From the NCBI GenBank assembly GCA_002812745.2, contig NCSJ02000051.1, positions 62,001 through 126,000 of the forward strand: a DNA stretch of 64,000 bases, written 5' to 3'. The notes under the pieces were generated by a model. That model had not been told where the DNA came from and did not search any database. It was given only the letters and a program-made list of their open reading frames with translations. This document shows positions 36,368-48,308 of this stretch, piece by piece (the first letter of the stretch is position 1; every line of letters begins with the position of its first letter). A program made the translations under genes and the position numbers. Origin of the DNA: Scytalidium lignicola (taxonomy: Eukaryota > Ascomycota > Leotiomycetes).

Positions 36368-38665
36368 TCTAAGAGATTGATATATTTTTTCCAAATACTA
36401 AATAATGATTTGGGAAATGTAATCCTGTTAATTAATTTGTGTTCCTGAAGATCGACGGGAATGGCCCCTTTTAAAAGCGTGGTATGGTATGACGACACTG
36501 GTTCTCAGCATGCGGGGTTCGTTCCGTCATCATCAGATCTGGATGTGGAGCTTTCCTTGAAAACTAAAAATACTCTCGTAAAAATCGGCAATAAGACAAA
36601 GATTAAATAGTGGATTCACTAATTGTTAACAGCTGTAGTCTCTCTTCAGATGTACGGTGGTGTGCCGAGATGGAAGTTGCGACAGGAAAGCTAAGCAATG
36701 TCTCCTTGCAGAAAGCTTAGAGCTAAACAAGAGCTTGTTTGACGTCTTGGCAAAACCAGGGTTTAGGCTACAGCTAGAAACCGTACAGCTACTGTACAAC
36801 TACCGTACGACTTAATCTAGCTGCAAATACACAGTTGAACTCAAAGGGGGCGTTCAACTCAAAGGTAAAATTTAATAGAGGGCAAAACTGTCACTTACTA
36901 GCCCTAGGTCAAAACTAAACATCGTCTTAGCTTATCTAGAGCTATCGCATAGATTATTTACTATGTCCTGCCCTAATTCAACCAATTTATTTCTTATCTT
37001 TCGGTGAATAGTCCAACTGTGTCCTTTATCCACTCTCGATGTATCTGCTATTTGCCGCTTCTTACCCCAGCCTGCAAGACATCCTCTTCTCCGCCTCAGA
37101 CCCTCAAAGATAAAATCTCCCCCTAGAACTCGAAGACTACGACATACCAATAGCTTATCGGTCCAATGATAAAGAGACCCTGAAGTAGAAATTTAGAGCC
37201 ACTGTCCATGTTAACTCCATTATAGCAAATCAACCCTGAGAGACAGAGTTTGTAAAAAATATTCGCTCTATACTCCTCTATCGAAGTATGGCTGAAGCAC
37301 GCCAAGTCACCTTGATTATACTAAAATATTTAGATATACCTATAGAAGATAGTCCTTGTACCTGGCATAATGTGGGTCGATTTTTCCCGATTCCAAAAGA
37401 CCTCAATTGTAGACTACTCACTCTAGACCTTCCCAAGTGTCAATTGCAAAGTAAGAAACATTATTGATCAGCGTGTGCTTTTTAGCATAGATATGTATTG
37501 TATTCGCAACCGTGCCGTATGTGTTTTGCTAACTATCGGCGAGATCGGGCTGTAGAGTGGTTGCATCCGTTTGCTCCATATACTTTATTTATTATAGCTT
37601 CCGTATTGTAGCAATGAGCTTGTCTCCTCTCCTTCAGGAATCATTTCAACAAATTGTTCTCCAAATCTGGAACAGCATCCCTAATAATCCACACCAATCC
37701 GTTTATCTAGAAAGCAATATCAGCAGGAGTTGAACAGATTTGTTGGGGTAGCTAACGTTTGTTTCTATTTAAAGCAATAAGTGCACCAAGAGATCCATAT
37801 TCTTTTATATTAAATTTTCGTCAGTTAATATTCACAATGCTTCACATCGCCGTATGCCAAAAGTTTCGGCCCTTGTACTGTTAGTTGGCTACCCGTAGTT
37901 TTAATCTTCCTGCCAAGAGGAAGGGGAGAAACTTACTGCCCCAATACAGACACCAAAACATTCGATCCGCTTCGGAAATATAGGTTGGCACAATATTTCA
38001 GCATGAAATCTAAAGGTTTAAACCTAATGGTTTATCAAAGGATTATTAGATATCCGCTATAATCCATCATAGTAGAGAATCTTCAGATGAGCCATTGACG
38101 CAATGATAAGAACCCTAAATTCTAAAGCAGTTAGGACCAACCAAATTCCACAAATCAAATTCCTTAGTCCAAAATAAGGCTGCCGCTAGTGTTAATTAAC
38201 CCCAGGACCCACCCGTTAGTGAATCGTTAGGCCATTTAGAGCTAACCCTACTGAGTTCAAGCTTTCCACCTCCAAACCTTCTACGATTATCATAGGCGAA
38301 GTCGCGGATAGGGTGAGCAACTCGCGCTTGCGCTCAGTGCTACGTAGCTCTGGGTTTCTCTGAGCAAAGGCCTCGGGCTCCGAGTGCCAGAGCTATAATG
38401 TGAAGGTTACTGTCGGCTTCATTCTGTTGAAATACATACCATCTAAAAGTCAAAAAGAATTAATATTTGGTAATATTGAATAGATGTTCTTGCCTTTGAA
38501 GATCTCGGTCGATTTCACAATTGCTAATTAGTCATTTTCCAAAATTTCAGATTTGATTCGATGTTTCGAATGGAAATTTCTTTTATACATTAGGCCCACA
38601 TCCTCGTGCTTGGCTGTTAGACAAGAAAGCTTTCGCTTCAATCTATCGATTTTGAAACCAACGCA
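36368..38665. other. AT-rich interval with possible transposon debris
   Basis: About 2.3 kb with no intact gene. Short open stretches (minus 36932-37150 and 37123-37305; plus about 37289-37464) are terminated repeatedly. A plus-strand stretch near 37620-37735 reads FQQIVLQIWNSIPNNPHQSV-YLESN, faintly like the C-terminal end of Tc1/mariner transposases. No inverted repeats were confirmed. The last few hundred bases are presumably the promoter of the F-box-like gene. Confidence 0.35.
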
Positions 38666-40429
38666 ATGTCTTGGGAATTGCTTCCTTTAGAAATCCGCCT
38701 AGTGACACTGGAACTTATCTTCTGTAACGGTGATACTGCTGCCTATGCTACTGTGTCTCAAGAATGGCAAAGATTTTTCGAGCCGAAGCATTTCGAACGG
38801 GTTGTACTATCCCAATGCCGCATTAAGGCTTTCGCTCAGGTTGTTCAAGGCCCAAAGAGGAAGTTAGTCAAACATATCTGGTTGAGGCTCGAACTCAAAA
38901 CTTACCGCTGCCCTGAGTGTACAAAGTTTGAGAGTTGCGAGATTGCAGACGAGAATAATACAACTTTCATAAAATCTGTCAAGATACTCTTCCAAATCTT
39001 GAGCACCTGGGACAAGTCGAGCGATTTACGATTTACACAGAGCAGGCTTGACTCTCGAACTAAGTGCATACTCCCCAAGTGACTCCAAGCACTTCTTCAG
39101 AGACCTTCGTCTTGACCACGATCCTTATCGTGAACCTAGCAAGAACTTCATATTATTTCCAGATTCAAAGCCTATAGAGCATAAATTTAACGATCGCTGG
39201 CACCTGTGGCGTCAAGGTCACCGTGTTCCAATCTCTCAAGACGAGGAAAATTATCTTATCCACGGTATTACAAGGCTTCAAGGCCGTGGATTCTATTTCA
39301 AGCCGCCACCAGAGGGGCTTCCAAATGATAATGATGATAGACCACCACATTCTGCTTCGGAATATCTCCCAAAAGTGGACGTGGTTACTTCCTTCCTCTT
39401 CCGAAGGCAATATTACCGACACATTCACCCAGATGGATTAAGTCAACTGTTTGAAAGCCTGATTAACCTTCAGCATATCATATATGAACCACCAAAGGTC
39501 CTGTATTCCGATAATAGTAAGAGTAAGCCAATCTCTATCTCTGGATGAACAGACGAATGACAAGAATTTGTAGGCTAACATGACAATGCGCAGGGTATCA
39601 GTTCGTTTTTGAGCGTTGGTTACCAACCACCCTTAGAAAATTGACTATCTATGAGAGCCACGACGAGCGTGATGAGTCAAAGCATTTCTCGGATTCATCT
39701 GGCCTCCTCTTGCCTCGATCGAGCACCCCAGCACTTGGATTAGCACTTGCAAAAGCGAGTCGGCCTCTCGAGCACCTGTCTGTGTCATTTATCGTTGACG
39801 CAAAACACTTCCTAGCGTTTATCAGCAAACGACGGTTTCCCTTCTCTTCAATTAATGGACAAGAGAATGATTGGCATTGGGCTAATCTTACGTCATTAGT
39901 ACTGACCTCGAAGCTTCTTGCTCCTAACCAGACCCCTTCCGTAGCCAATGATTTATTGTTGGCTGCAAGCGTTGCTGCTAGATCAATGCCGGTGCTTCGC
40001 GTTATGGAAATCTGGAATGGGAAGAACAAAGTGCGAACACTGTCCAGTCTCGGTTGTGAAGATGATGACCTTGAACACGGATGTATCTTTCGTTACTACA
40101 TTGATAAGGATTTTAGTCATTCTCAGGGTAAGTCTTCAAGAGTATCTGTTTTAGATCGCAATGAGGTGGGAGATGCTGATAAAATCTTCACAGCAACCAT
40201 CACGTGGCATGGTACTTGGCATCTCGAGCTAGAACAACGAGTCATTCAGTCCTGGACTAAAACAGTGCAACGGAAGGGTGGCCAGGGAATCAGCATTGAG
40301 ACTAAACGAGTACCAGTGGATGGCACCCGCTTTCCAGCTTCTATTCTCCGCCATCTGAAGCTACGGGATCGAGTTCTTCATCCCATATCCTATCAGCAGA
40401 TCGAGCTCTTGTGCACTCCGAGAGAATAA
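38666..40429 (+). pseudogene. F-box-like (DUF6546-type) gene with 7-bp duplication
   Basis: It starts MSWELLPLEIRLVTLELIF, an F-box-like helix pair, followed by YATVSQEWQRFFE and KLVKHIWLRLELKTYRCPECTKFE. The remainder is an LRR-like fungal region (LEHLSVSFIVDAKHF, WHWANLTSLVLTS, ATITWHGTWHLEL, HPISYQQIELL). One intron of about 71-77 nt ends at 39593. The frame is broken at 39023-39036 by two tandem copies of GATTTAC; with a single copy the frame runs from ILSTWDKSSDL into LTLELSAYSPSDSKHF, giving about 560 residues. F-box proteins select substrates for SCF ubiquitin ligases; this family is large and mostly uncharacterised in ascomycetes. It is either a recent inactivation or an assembly error, since the rest is well preserved. 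Confidence 0.75.
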
Positions 40430-41673
40430 GCAGGCAAAATCATGATTTATGAGTGGCCGACAAGATTCAATGGTTCTCGTTCGTGGAATTATTTGCAGGA
40501 CATACATCATTACCTTGGAAAAGAATTGCATCTATTAACCTCATCACTATATCTCAATACGAGCGGAAGAAGCTTAGCCTTCCAAATAACACGCAAGAGA
40601 GCAAGAAAAGTTGTAAATGTAAAGAGAGTCAGTTACTGAGCGAAGACGGCAAGCTGTTTGTAATTGCCATCAGAAAGCATAAGTATCGAACATCTCAGTG
40701 CTGGTGAAGGACAGAACTAGTCTGTCCATGTCGTTGTTTTCGACCTGCACGTAGCACTGTCACAAGTCGCCATCACTGGTCGAGGTCAGGGGTTCGGTAG
40801 TCTGCAAGGTCAAGGCGCGACTGCACTACTCAAATCCAGCACGGAAGTCAAATCTGTAAAATTATGTGTAAAGTGATTATTATTAAGTTGTGAACTATGG
40901 AGCTATGCTGGTTTCTAGAGGCCTAGTGTTAGAACAATGATATTCCAGCTAAGCGACACAGCAGAAGCGACATTCAAAAGTGTACGATTACCGTAGCGTG
41001 CGAGGCTGTATTCGTACCCGTCAACCCCGTCAAAGAGCAGGCTTTTCGATATTGGGTTTATCGTTATCGTTGTCGTTATCGTTATCCCCCACTACAGAAG
41101 TAGATTCTATACCTGAAAGGCAGCTAGAAATCACACGTTTCAGAAAGATGTTGGGGGTTTTACTTCCAATACTAGATAGATATTTGCGGGCTTCCATCAT
41201 TGTGGTCAGCTTCGGCCGCAACACCAAAGAATCGGCCTCACAACAGGCCGACATGCCGTGAGGTGATTGGCAGGCGGGGCTCAGTCCACGATGAGATCGT
41301 GCTTAACCTTGATGGGCCACGCAAGCTGCCGTCAACCTAAACTTCATGTTTCGAGCAATTCAATAATTCCAATCGGTGGGGTCTTTCCTTAACGGCACAT
41401 GCTGGCGAGTCGTTGAAGATTGAAGATAGAAGATGTATTACCATTTGCTTATTGAGGGTGACACTTGATTCAAGTACGTGCTCGAACCGCAGCTTCCGGA
41501 ATAATTATTCCAAGATCAACTACCCCGGCTGTTCTGGCGTGCTCTAACTGGCGAGCGTCGTCATCCTACCACAGCGGCACATTACTTGATACATAATACG
41601 GGGCTGTATTACCTTAGTTGAAGAAACAACATCCATCACGCCTCACTGAGACCATTACAACATTATCTCCAAG
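40430..41673. other. Intergenic with a short coding-like stretch and a hexamer repeat
   Basis: A plus-strand stretch at 40453-40707 (84 codons; WFSFVELFAGHTSLPWKR, then a CKC element) looks protein-like but has no recognisable domain. It may be debris related to the F-box-like gene. The rest holds the promoter of the fasciclin gene; a TATA-like or CAAT element was not singled out. Confidence 0.35.
41058..41086. repeat. (TTATCG)n hexanucleotide repeat
   Basis: Nearly five TTATCG units with one imperfect copy (TTGTCG), in non-coding DNA. Confidence 0.85.
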
Positions 41674-43210
41674 ATGAAGGTGCTTGCCCTTCTCCCTCTC
41701 GCAGCAGCTGCAACTGCCCTGGTACTTCCAGAAGGCGAGCTACTCAACCACTTCATCGAATCTCAAGAGCCTTCCTCATCTTTTCTCGACCATCTGACTA
41801 ATGAGATTGACGATGGCTATTCCCATCTTCAAAGCACCCTCAAGGAAGCAGTGGCCATTGGAGATGGCATATTCGATATTGCCATTCACTCTGCAGAAGA
41901 AGTCGTGGAGAAGGTGGAGCCGAGCTTCAAATGTCTCCACTCCATGACTGCATTCGACGCCCAAGGATGGCTTGATTCGGCCTTGGAACCTGCCGAAGGC
42001 TTTGCCGTCGTCAGTCCGGAGCATGCAAGCTATGAGAAACCCAAGCATCGGTCTCACCACAAGTCCAACAAGACCATCTATGAACTCATCTCTAGCAGTA
42101 AATATACCACCAAATTGGCAAAGCTAATCGACGAATACCCGGACCTTGTGCAGACCTTGAACGGAACAGCAGCAAACTACACAATTTTTGCTCCCACGGA
42201 CAAAGCATTTGAGCACATCCCGCATCATGGTGACCACAAACCTTCGAAGGAGCTCATTGAGAAAGTGCTTTCATATCATATCTCTAAGGAATTTTATCCC
42301 GTCGGGAGGATCTTGCTCGGCCATACTATTCCGACCGGCCTAGAATTGGACTCCCTCGGAGGGGCACAGCGTCTGAGAGTTGGGCTGAGTCTTAGGGGAT
42401 TAACTGTTAACTTCTACAGCAAGGTTCTTGCCGCTAATATTGTAAGTCTCTCCCGTTTCACCTATACCTTATGTTTATGCTCCTCCTTTCGTCATTATCT
42501 AAACCATTGCCGTCCTAATACTCTCTCTTCAGTTTGGATCAAATGGTGTAATCCATGCTGTGGACCATATTCTCCTTCCTCCACCTCCTGCCCTCAAAAT
42601 AATCTCGCTGCTTCCAACAGAATTCAGCACCCTATCTCTTGGTCTGGAGAAAACCGGTCTGCTCGAACCTTTCTCGACCGCACCACACTCTGGAGGAACA
42701 TTCTTTGCTCCAAATAATCTTGCATTTAAGAAACTCGGCCCGAAGATTAATGCTTTCTTGTTTAGCAAGTTCGGAGAAAGATTCCTTAAGGCTTTGTTAC
42801 AATATCATGTCAGTGTTAATCAGACACTTTATTCGGATGCGTTTTACAAGGCCAAGGGCGTAGGAGCTGAATTGGATGTCAACGACGAAATCGAACTTGA
42901 TCCTGCAGGTTTCCCGAAAGGTCATTTCCGTGTTGACCTTCCTACTCTCTTCGGCGGAAAGTCACTACCAGTTGATATTGGAAGATTTGGAGGCTTAATC
43001 AATATTAAAGTTAATGGCTATACATCCGTTACTGTACAGGATGGATTGGCGAGGGATGGAGTGATCCAGGTTGTCAGTTCGGTCCTCATTCCTCCTAAGC
43101 CAAAGCGCGGCTCTGATGAAAATTACGGCGCTGAGGAAGTACTAACAGTTGAGGATCTTATTGAGAGACTGGAACCTTTTGTGGAGCGTGATGTGTCTGA
43201 TGAGCTTTGA
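41674..43210 (+). CDS. Secreted fasciclin (FAS1) domain protein
   Basis: Two exons, 41674-42441 and 42533-43210 (91-nt intron), give 481 residues. The N-terminus MKVLALLPLAAAATALVLP is a clear signal peptide. Two FAS1 domains follow: about 128-275 (TIYELISSSKYTTKLAKLI, NYTIFAPTDKAFEHIP, VLSYHI) and about 285-455 (FSTLSLGLEKTGLLEPF, GTFFAPNNLAFKKLG, LLQYHV, NGVIHAVDHILLPP at the junction). N-glycosylation sequons occur (NGTAANYT). FAS1 proteins are extracellular adhesion or cell-wall-associated proteins; in fungi some affect appressorium adhesion. A GPI signal is not evident, since the C-terminus is acidic (ERDVSDEL), so a soluble secreted or ER-retained form is likely. The DEL end recalls an HDEL-type signal, but weakly. 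Confidence 0.9.
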
Positions 43211-43756
43211 GTTCAACACAAGGAACAGATAGTGGGGTAAATATTCCTATGATATAGAGGCAACGAAAAATACATGATGCAATATGAATGGTTATGTAGT
43301 TTATGAATCTAAAATAAAATCTAGCTTGTTATCTTGTTATATTTTTTCCGCTTTCGAATATGCTCTAGTCATTTTTAATGTGGCCTTTGATTCTCCTCTC
43401 TATGGTACTACGATCTACATCAAAAAGAAAACCTGCCAAATATGGTAAATACTTCGTTTGCGTGCAGGACTATCAAAAATCCAATGAAGTTAGATTACGA
43501 CCCACGTAAAAGTTGATTTTGGTAGTCGTTAGCGGATAGTCTAAGTCATATTTTAATATATATTAACTTCAAGCTCTCGATGTTCTTCCTTGATATTGTA
43601 TCTACCCTTTTTTTTCTCTCGCATATACGGTACTCTTCCGCAACACTCTTCGACTTCGCGAATTGAACCGCTCCTTTGAACTTCAATGAAACTGCGAAGA
43701 GCCTCCCTTTTAGATCTACATTTATCATTTGTCACAACTTTTCACTAGAGCTGACC
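43211..43756. other. Intergenic
   Basis: About 550 nt of AT-rich DNA between the fasciclin gene and the second GNAT gene. No feature was recognised. Confidence 0.5.
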
Positions 43757-44725
43757 ATGGTGGAGTATGCGGCGACCACCCCACGCTTATGGCTTGAGAC
43801 GATGACAGTTGATAAGCATCTGGATGATTTCTGGGAACTGTGGAGTGATCCTAGGGCATTGATTTGGTTGTATGTCTCCCGTTACATTTTTTCCCTTTTT
43901 TTCTCGCTCATTTATTCCTATCTTTCATTACTTTCTTCGATGCCTAGAGTAAAGAAGCATGTATAGAACAGTACTCCATTTAATGACCAGTAAAGATTAA
44001 ATCGAGAAGATTTACTCTTTCCTTTGTATATGAGCACTTACTTAATACACTCTTTTCAAATAGATCTGAGTTTTTTTTNATTCCTAAATACGAATATAGT
44101 AATCATAAACCCAAAACCACCCGCGACGAGGCGCGGGAATTAATGGTCGAAGTGTTGCGGAATGAAAANGAACCCCGATATCGACAAGTATGCTATCCTG
44201 TTACAGCCATCGCCAGAGGTAGAGAAGGAAGGGAGAGCGCCAAAAATGATTGGTCTGGTAGGAACAAATCGGCAGAGCGAACAGGGATTGGAAGTTGGAT
44301 ATTTCATGAATATCAGGTATTGGGGAAAGGGCTATGCTAGTGAGACTTTTGCGGCGTTCTTAGAGATATATTGGAAGTTGGAGAGTAAGAAAAGTTCCAC
44401 CCCTTTCCTTTCATTTTGCTTTTGCTTTGAAGTTGTAAACATGAGTTGCTGCAGTACCTGTTTTTTCTAGATCCTCTAGGGAGGAATGCTAAACTGATTT
44501 ATCGCAGACAGGAAAGGTATAGACAAGCTAGTCGCGAAGATTGATCCGGAAAACATTCCAAGTGAGAAGATTGCTGGGAGAAATGGAGCTGTGAGAGGAG
44601 AGCTATTAAAGGGTATTTATGAGAGGGCTATTGATAGTGGAAAGAAGAGGGATTTGTGCTGTTGGTACTTGTATCGTCCAGGCACAGGGCCAGCTGCGAA
44701 AGAGTCTGGGGAATATATAAATTAG
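43757..44725 (+). CDS. GNAT-family N-acetyltransferase (paralogue)
   Basis: Three exons: 43757-43869, 44100-44384 and 44508-44725. The product is 204 residues when the N at 44169 is dropped; that N otherwise breaks the frame between LRNEK and NPDIDKYAILL. Blocks: HLDDFWELWSDPRALIW, MIGLVG, GLEVGYFMNIRYWGKGYASETFAAFLEIYW (acetyl-CoA loop GKGYA) and NRKGIDKLVAKIDPENIP. Intron positions and residue spacing match the gene at 23430-24622; both have the 21-residue link from the Trp at exon 1's end into the helix. The first intron (230 nt) contains another N at 44079. Substrate unknown. Confidence 0.82.
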
Positions 44726-45295
44726 AAGATCTAGAACTATATCTACAAGATTCTTACTCTTATGTTAGATCCTTTTTCACTTTCAAAGTAATCCTGCGCT
44801 CTAGAAAGCATGTAGGGAATTCTAACTCTTGACAAGAATAATAATCTTGTTAATATTGATGGAGAGACAGACGCAAAATAATGAAAAGAAGAGAACATCT
44901 TTTCCACTATTTTATGAAAGAATCCGTATAAGTTTGAGAAGGAAGACTTCCGCCATCCTGCAAGGCTATCTATCCACTAAAGCTTACCGGCCCTGCGACG
45001 AAGAGCATACCATTATGCTACGCAACAAGCTCTGTCTAATTTCAATCCAATACCGCTTCAAATAATATCTAAGTATCATTTCAAAATAATCTCACTCTAC
45101 CAATCAATTCCTCAAGATTAAAATTCTTAAGTTAAAGCTCTTCTTTATTCCCAGCCGGCTGATCTTCGGGTTATTTATTCCTTAACTCGCGAGCCTCGGC
45201 AACAACTACGTTATGCTTGAGCTTTCCTAACTTCAACCTCCAGCCTCTCCCCTATGAGTAGCCCCGCGCGGTGTTTGTGCTTCTAGATCAGCAAG
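44726..45295. other. Intergenic
   Basis: 570 nt with no recognised feature. The right part is the promoter and leader of the thioesterase gene. Confidence 0.5.
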
Positions 45296-46261
45296 ATGAT
45301 TGCTCCAATTTCATTTCGGGCAACCTGCGCAGCTCGTAATGCTCTACTGACTGCCTCAACGAAGAATAACAGATGCCAGATCCTGTTTCAAGGACGCACG
45401 TCGTGGATCCTCTCATCGCGACTGAACCAACTTCAATATCCAAGAAAATACTCGACTCCGACAAACCCCACTACTCCTTCGGCCTTCCCAAACCCAGAAG
45501 TAGAACCACCAAGACCAACAGATCTCCGTTCCCAATTGCCCTCCTCCCCTTCACAACAGCCAATCCCTCCTAACCAAAAACCCAAGCGCTCCATCCGGAT
45601 TTATATCTATGCCGCTGTCTTCTTCATAATTGGCATGTCAGCAGGGCAATATATACGAATGGTCGTCGCTCCCCCCGAACTACCCCATCCTGAAACACCA
45701 GCCGACCGTGCAATGGTAGAATATCTACACAAACAAGCCGAAAGTCTACCTCTTGTCAAATCGCTCTCCTCTGACCCAGATTGGGAGACCTGGCCTTCCT
45801 ATCAATCCCTCTCCTTCGAGGAACGCGGTCCACGCTTAACTACAGGTGCATTGGGTGGTGCGAGGGGTATAGGAGCCTACCAACGTGTTTTCAGGAATGA
45901 TTCTACAGGAGAATGTGTCACGGTTGTTTGGATTGGTGGTGCAATGTCAGGATGGCCTGGCGTTGTACATGGAGGATTGATTGCTACACTACTTGATGAG
46001 GGTCTAGGACGGTGTGCGATCGCACTGTTCCCGAGCAAGACGGGGGTTACAGCAAACTTGGAATTGAACTATGAGAAGCCGACGCTTACAAATGGGTTTT
46101 ATGTTATCAGAGCAAAGCCTATGGAGGGTGCTACGGAAAGGAAGGCTTGGATTCAGGGCAGTCTGGAAACGATCGACGGGGTTGTTTCAGTCAGATCGAA
46201 GGCGCTATTTGTTGTTCCTAGAAAGGGGTTAGGCTTGAAGGTCCATGAAACGGGGTTTTAA
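45296..46261 (+). CDS. Mitochondrial hotdog-fold thioesterase (UPF0644-like)
   Basis: A single exon of 321 residues. The N-terminus (first ~55 residues) is rich in Arg, Ala and Ser with no acid until late, ending RKYSTPT, a typical mitochondrial presequence. A Pro-rich linker precedes one membrane helix at about 100-118 (IYIYAAVFFIIGMSAGQYI). The C-terminal hotdog domain has the PaaI/4HBT-like core GWPGVVHGGLIATLLDEGLGRCA and the strand TANLELNYEKPTLTNGFYVI. Members hydrolyse acyl-CoA thioesters; this fungal subfamily (UPF0644) is uncharacterised. The single helix suggests inner-membrane anchoring with the enzymatic domain exposed. Confidence 0.88.
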   Translation: MIAPISFRATCAARNALLTASTKNNRCQILFQGRTSWILSSRLNQLQYPRKYSTPTNPTTPSAFPNPEVEPPRPTDLRSQLPSSPSQQPIPPNQKPKRSIRIYIYAAVFFIIGMSAGQYIRMVVAPPELPHPETPADRAMVEYLHKQAESLPLVKSLSSDPDWETWPSYQSLSFEERGPRLTTGALGGARGIGAYQRVFRNDSTGECVTVVWIGGAMSGWPGVVHGGLIATLLDEGLGRCAIALFPSKTGVTANLELNYEKPTLTNGFYVIRAKPMEGATERKAWIQGSLETIDGVVSVRSKALFVVPRKGLGLKVHETGF

Positions 46262-46640
46262 GCATGGGAGGGCGGTGACTTAGAATTAAGGGGTTCATAT
46301 TGGATACATTTACCCCGTGTAATATACGAATTGGAGATCACAAGAATGTGATGCTATTAATTGCTAGTTTCTAAGAGGTGGATAGATTCTACCACCCTAC
46401 ATGACTTTCCGCATGGAGAGTCAGACCAGTAGCCCTAGCAAGCGATCTTCTGGTATGCTAAACTTGTTTTGTATAAGATGTGAATAGATATTAAGTATCT
46501 CTAACAATTCCTGTAGCTTTATATAACTACCAAGGACGGAAGTAATGGTGTTAAATTCCTGTCTGAGAGAACCATATTGATGACTTATGGGTATTATAGC
46601 TGACAAAATAGCACCAAATACACTATCTGCACTCCAAACA
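46262..46640. other. 3' flanks of convergent genes
   Basis: About 380 nt between convergent stop codons. A minus-strand open stretch lies here, directly downstream of the Hsp70-like stop, with no recognisable domain. Confidence 0.45.
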
Positions 46641-48308
46641 TTACAACCCATCATAGCAAACTGGTTCTTCTCCAAGACCTAGATTATAGAGCTGTACCTT
46701 TTCCCACTGTTCTCCTCGACGGAAAGCCATTACCGCTGCACCTTCTGCAGCTATTGTGATATTATTTACGAAGCCTCCACGAAGTGGTACATAATCCCCA
46801 ATTGCTTGCCTTACCGCGCGTCGGATTAAGCCACCATCTAGTTGATCCGTCAAAATCAGAACGGTATCGATTTCCTGTTTAGGTACTTCATAGGCGTTGT
46901 CCGTATTCGGAGTTGCGGAATATCCTAGAAGAAGTTAAAATATATCTTAAAAGTTTACCACACAAATCTCACGTACCCTGTCTGGTCGCGATTAGAAATT
47001 TAGTTAAGGTATCGCTAAGCTGCTCAATATATTCGTCCTCAACAGCCTCGACGTCCTTCCAGTTAAGTGTCACAGTAGGTTGTTCATATCCAACCCACCA
47101 GCCTCGTAAATCAAGTGGCCACTCCTCATGATGGTGGTCTTCATCCACGCCGAGTCCCAGGTATTCAGCATCAATATTATCTTTCATCAGCATCCTGGCA
47201 TTTCGAATCGCTGACTGGAGCTGAGCCAGTCTTGCACCGTAGCTCAAGTGATCTTTGATTGCTTTATTTCGGGTTTCAAGGCGCTTGGCTATCTTAAAAT
47301 CAACTGCATGACTTCCAAAGATATCAAGTGGTACCATGGTTGAACTAATTGGTTTATTGATTTTGTCATGGTTTGCCTTGGCAGTCATAATCGTAAAATG
47401 GAAAGCTCCATGATCGATCATGAGTAATCTAGCATCAGCTTTATGGTCCACAGCTGGTATTGCGGCTATAGGTCTTTCAATGACAGATTTCACTGTTGAT
47501 ATTCCTGATTCACGGCAAGCGTCAAGGAGAATACGCTTTATGGTAGCGTTGAAGTAATCTGGAACAGAAATGATAGCAAAATCAATCTTCAAACGCTCCT
47601 TTTCATAAGCTTGAAATTGCAATGCTTCCAAAATGCCAGTAAATTCTTGTTTGATCTCCTTTCTTGTAAGAACTTTCAGTTGTGGTTTTGTCTGCAATAT
47701 ATTATGATCAAAAATGTTGAAAATTTTCAACAACTCAGAAGTAAAATNCTTCAGTCATCTCAACTATAGTATTAATAGGAAACATTAAAAGAGGTTTCAG
47801 CCAGCTAGGTATCGTGATGGATTCGCCGAAGGTTGAAATATAGTACAACTCCACTTTAGACATCATCTTAGACAGATGAAACTTCCCATTATCTCGTACA
47901 GCAATTAATATATCCGAAAATGTAGGGGAAGAACTCTTGAGGCCGCCAGCTCCAAGCAAGATGTTCATTCTTTCCGTCCTTTGCTGGTTTTGGAGTCGAA
48001 TAAGAGATACCATATCGCTATATCCCTGATGATAAGTCTGATTTGGTATTACTGCTCCTAGTAGAGTCAAATGTGTCCGTGAGTGAGCATACATTGCAAA
48101 CCTGGGAAACGTTAGCCCAGGTCCAGATCATTGAATACTTTCGAACAAAATACACTGCTTCTGCCCCAAAATCAATTCCTATCGGCTGAGGCTTCCCCTC
48201 TGTGCTAAATCCCAGCTCTCGCATATCGGCCTGGACTAGTGAAACCAAGAGGATCAAAACTACTACAAGTAGTCGCTCAAACGACGATAGAACATGAACC
48301 AGCGTCAT
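46641..48308 (-). CDS. Degenerate Hsp70-like protein with signal peptide
   Basis: Three exons: 48139-48308, 46977-48101 and 46641-46924. The N at 47748 must be dropped, after which the frame is open and the phases agree, giving 525 residues. The first intron would be only 37 nt, which is suspicious. An N-terminal hydrophobic signal (LLVVVLILLVSLVQA) precedes IGIDFGAEAV, a damaged version of the Hsp70 phosphate-1 loop. Later come FAIISVPDYFNATIKRILLDACRESGI (Hsp70 connect-1), ARLLMIDHGAFHFTIMTA in place of the phosphate-2 loop DLGGGTFD, and LTDQLDGGLIRRAVRQAIGDYVPLRGGF near the end. It resembles ER Hsp70 relatives of the Lhs1/Grp170 group but lacks ATP-binding glycines and a substrate-binding domain. 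ATPase activity is doubtful. Confidence 0.65.

Noticed and set aside
38241..38250. CTAACCCTA as a telomerase RNA template
   Set aside because: A nine-base match is expected by chance at about this frequency in the window, and I saw no template-boundary helix or pseudoknot.
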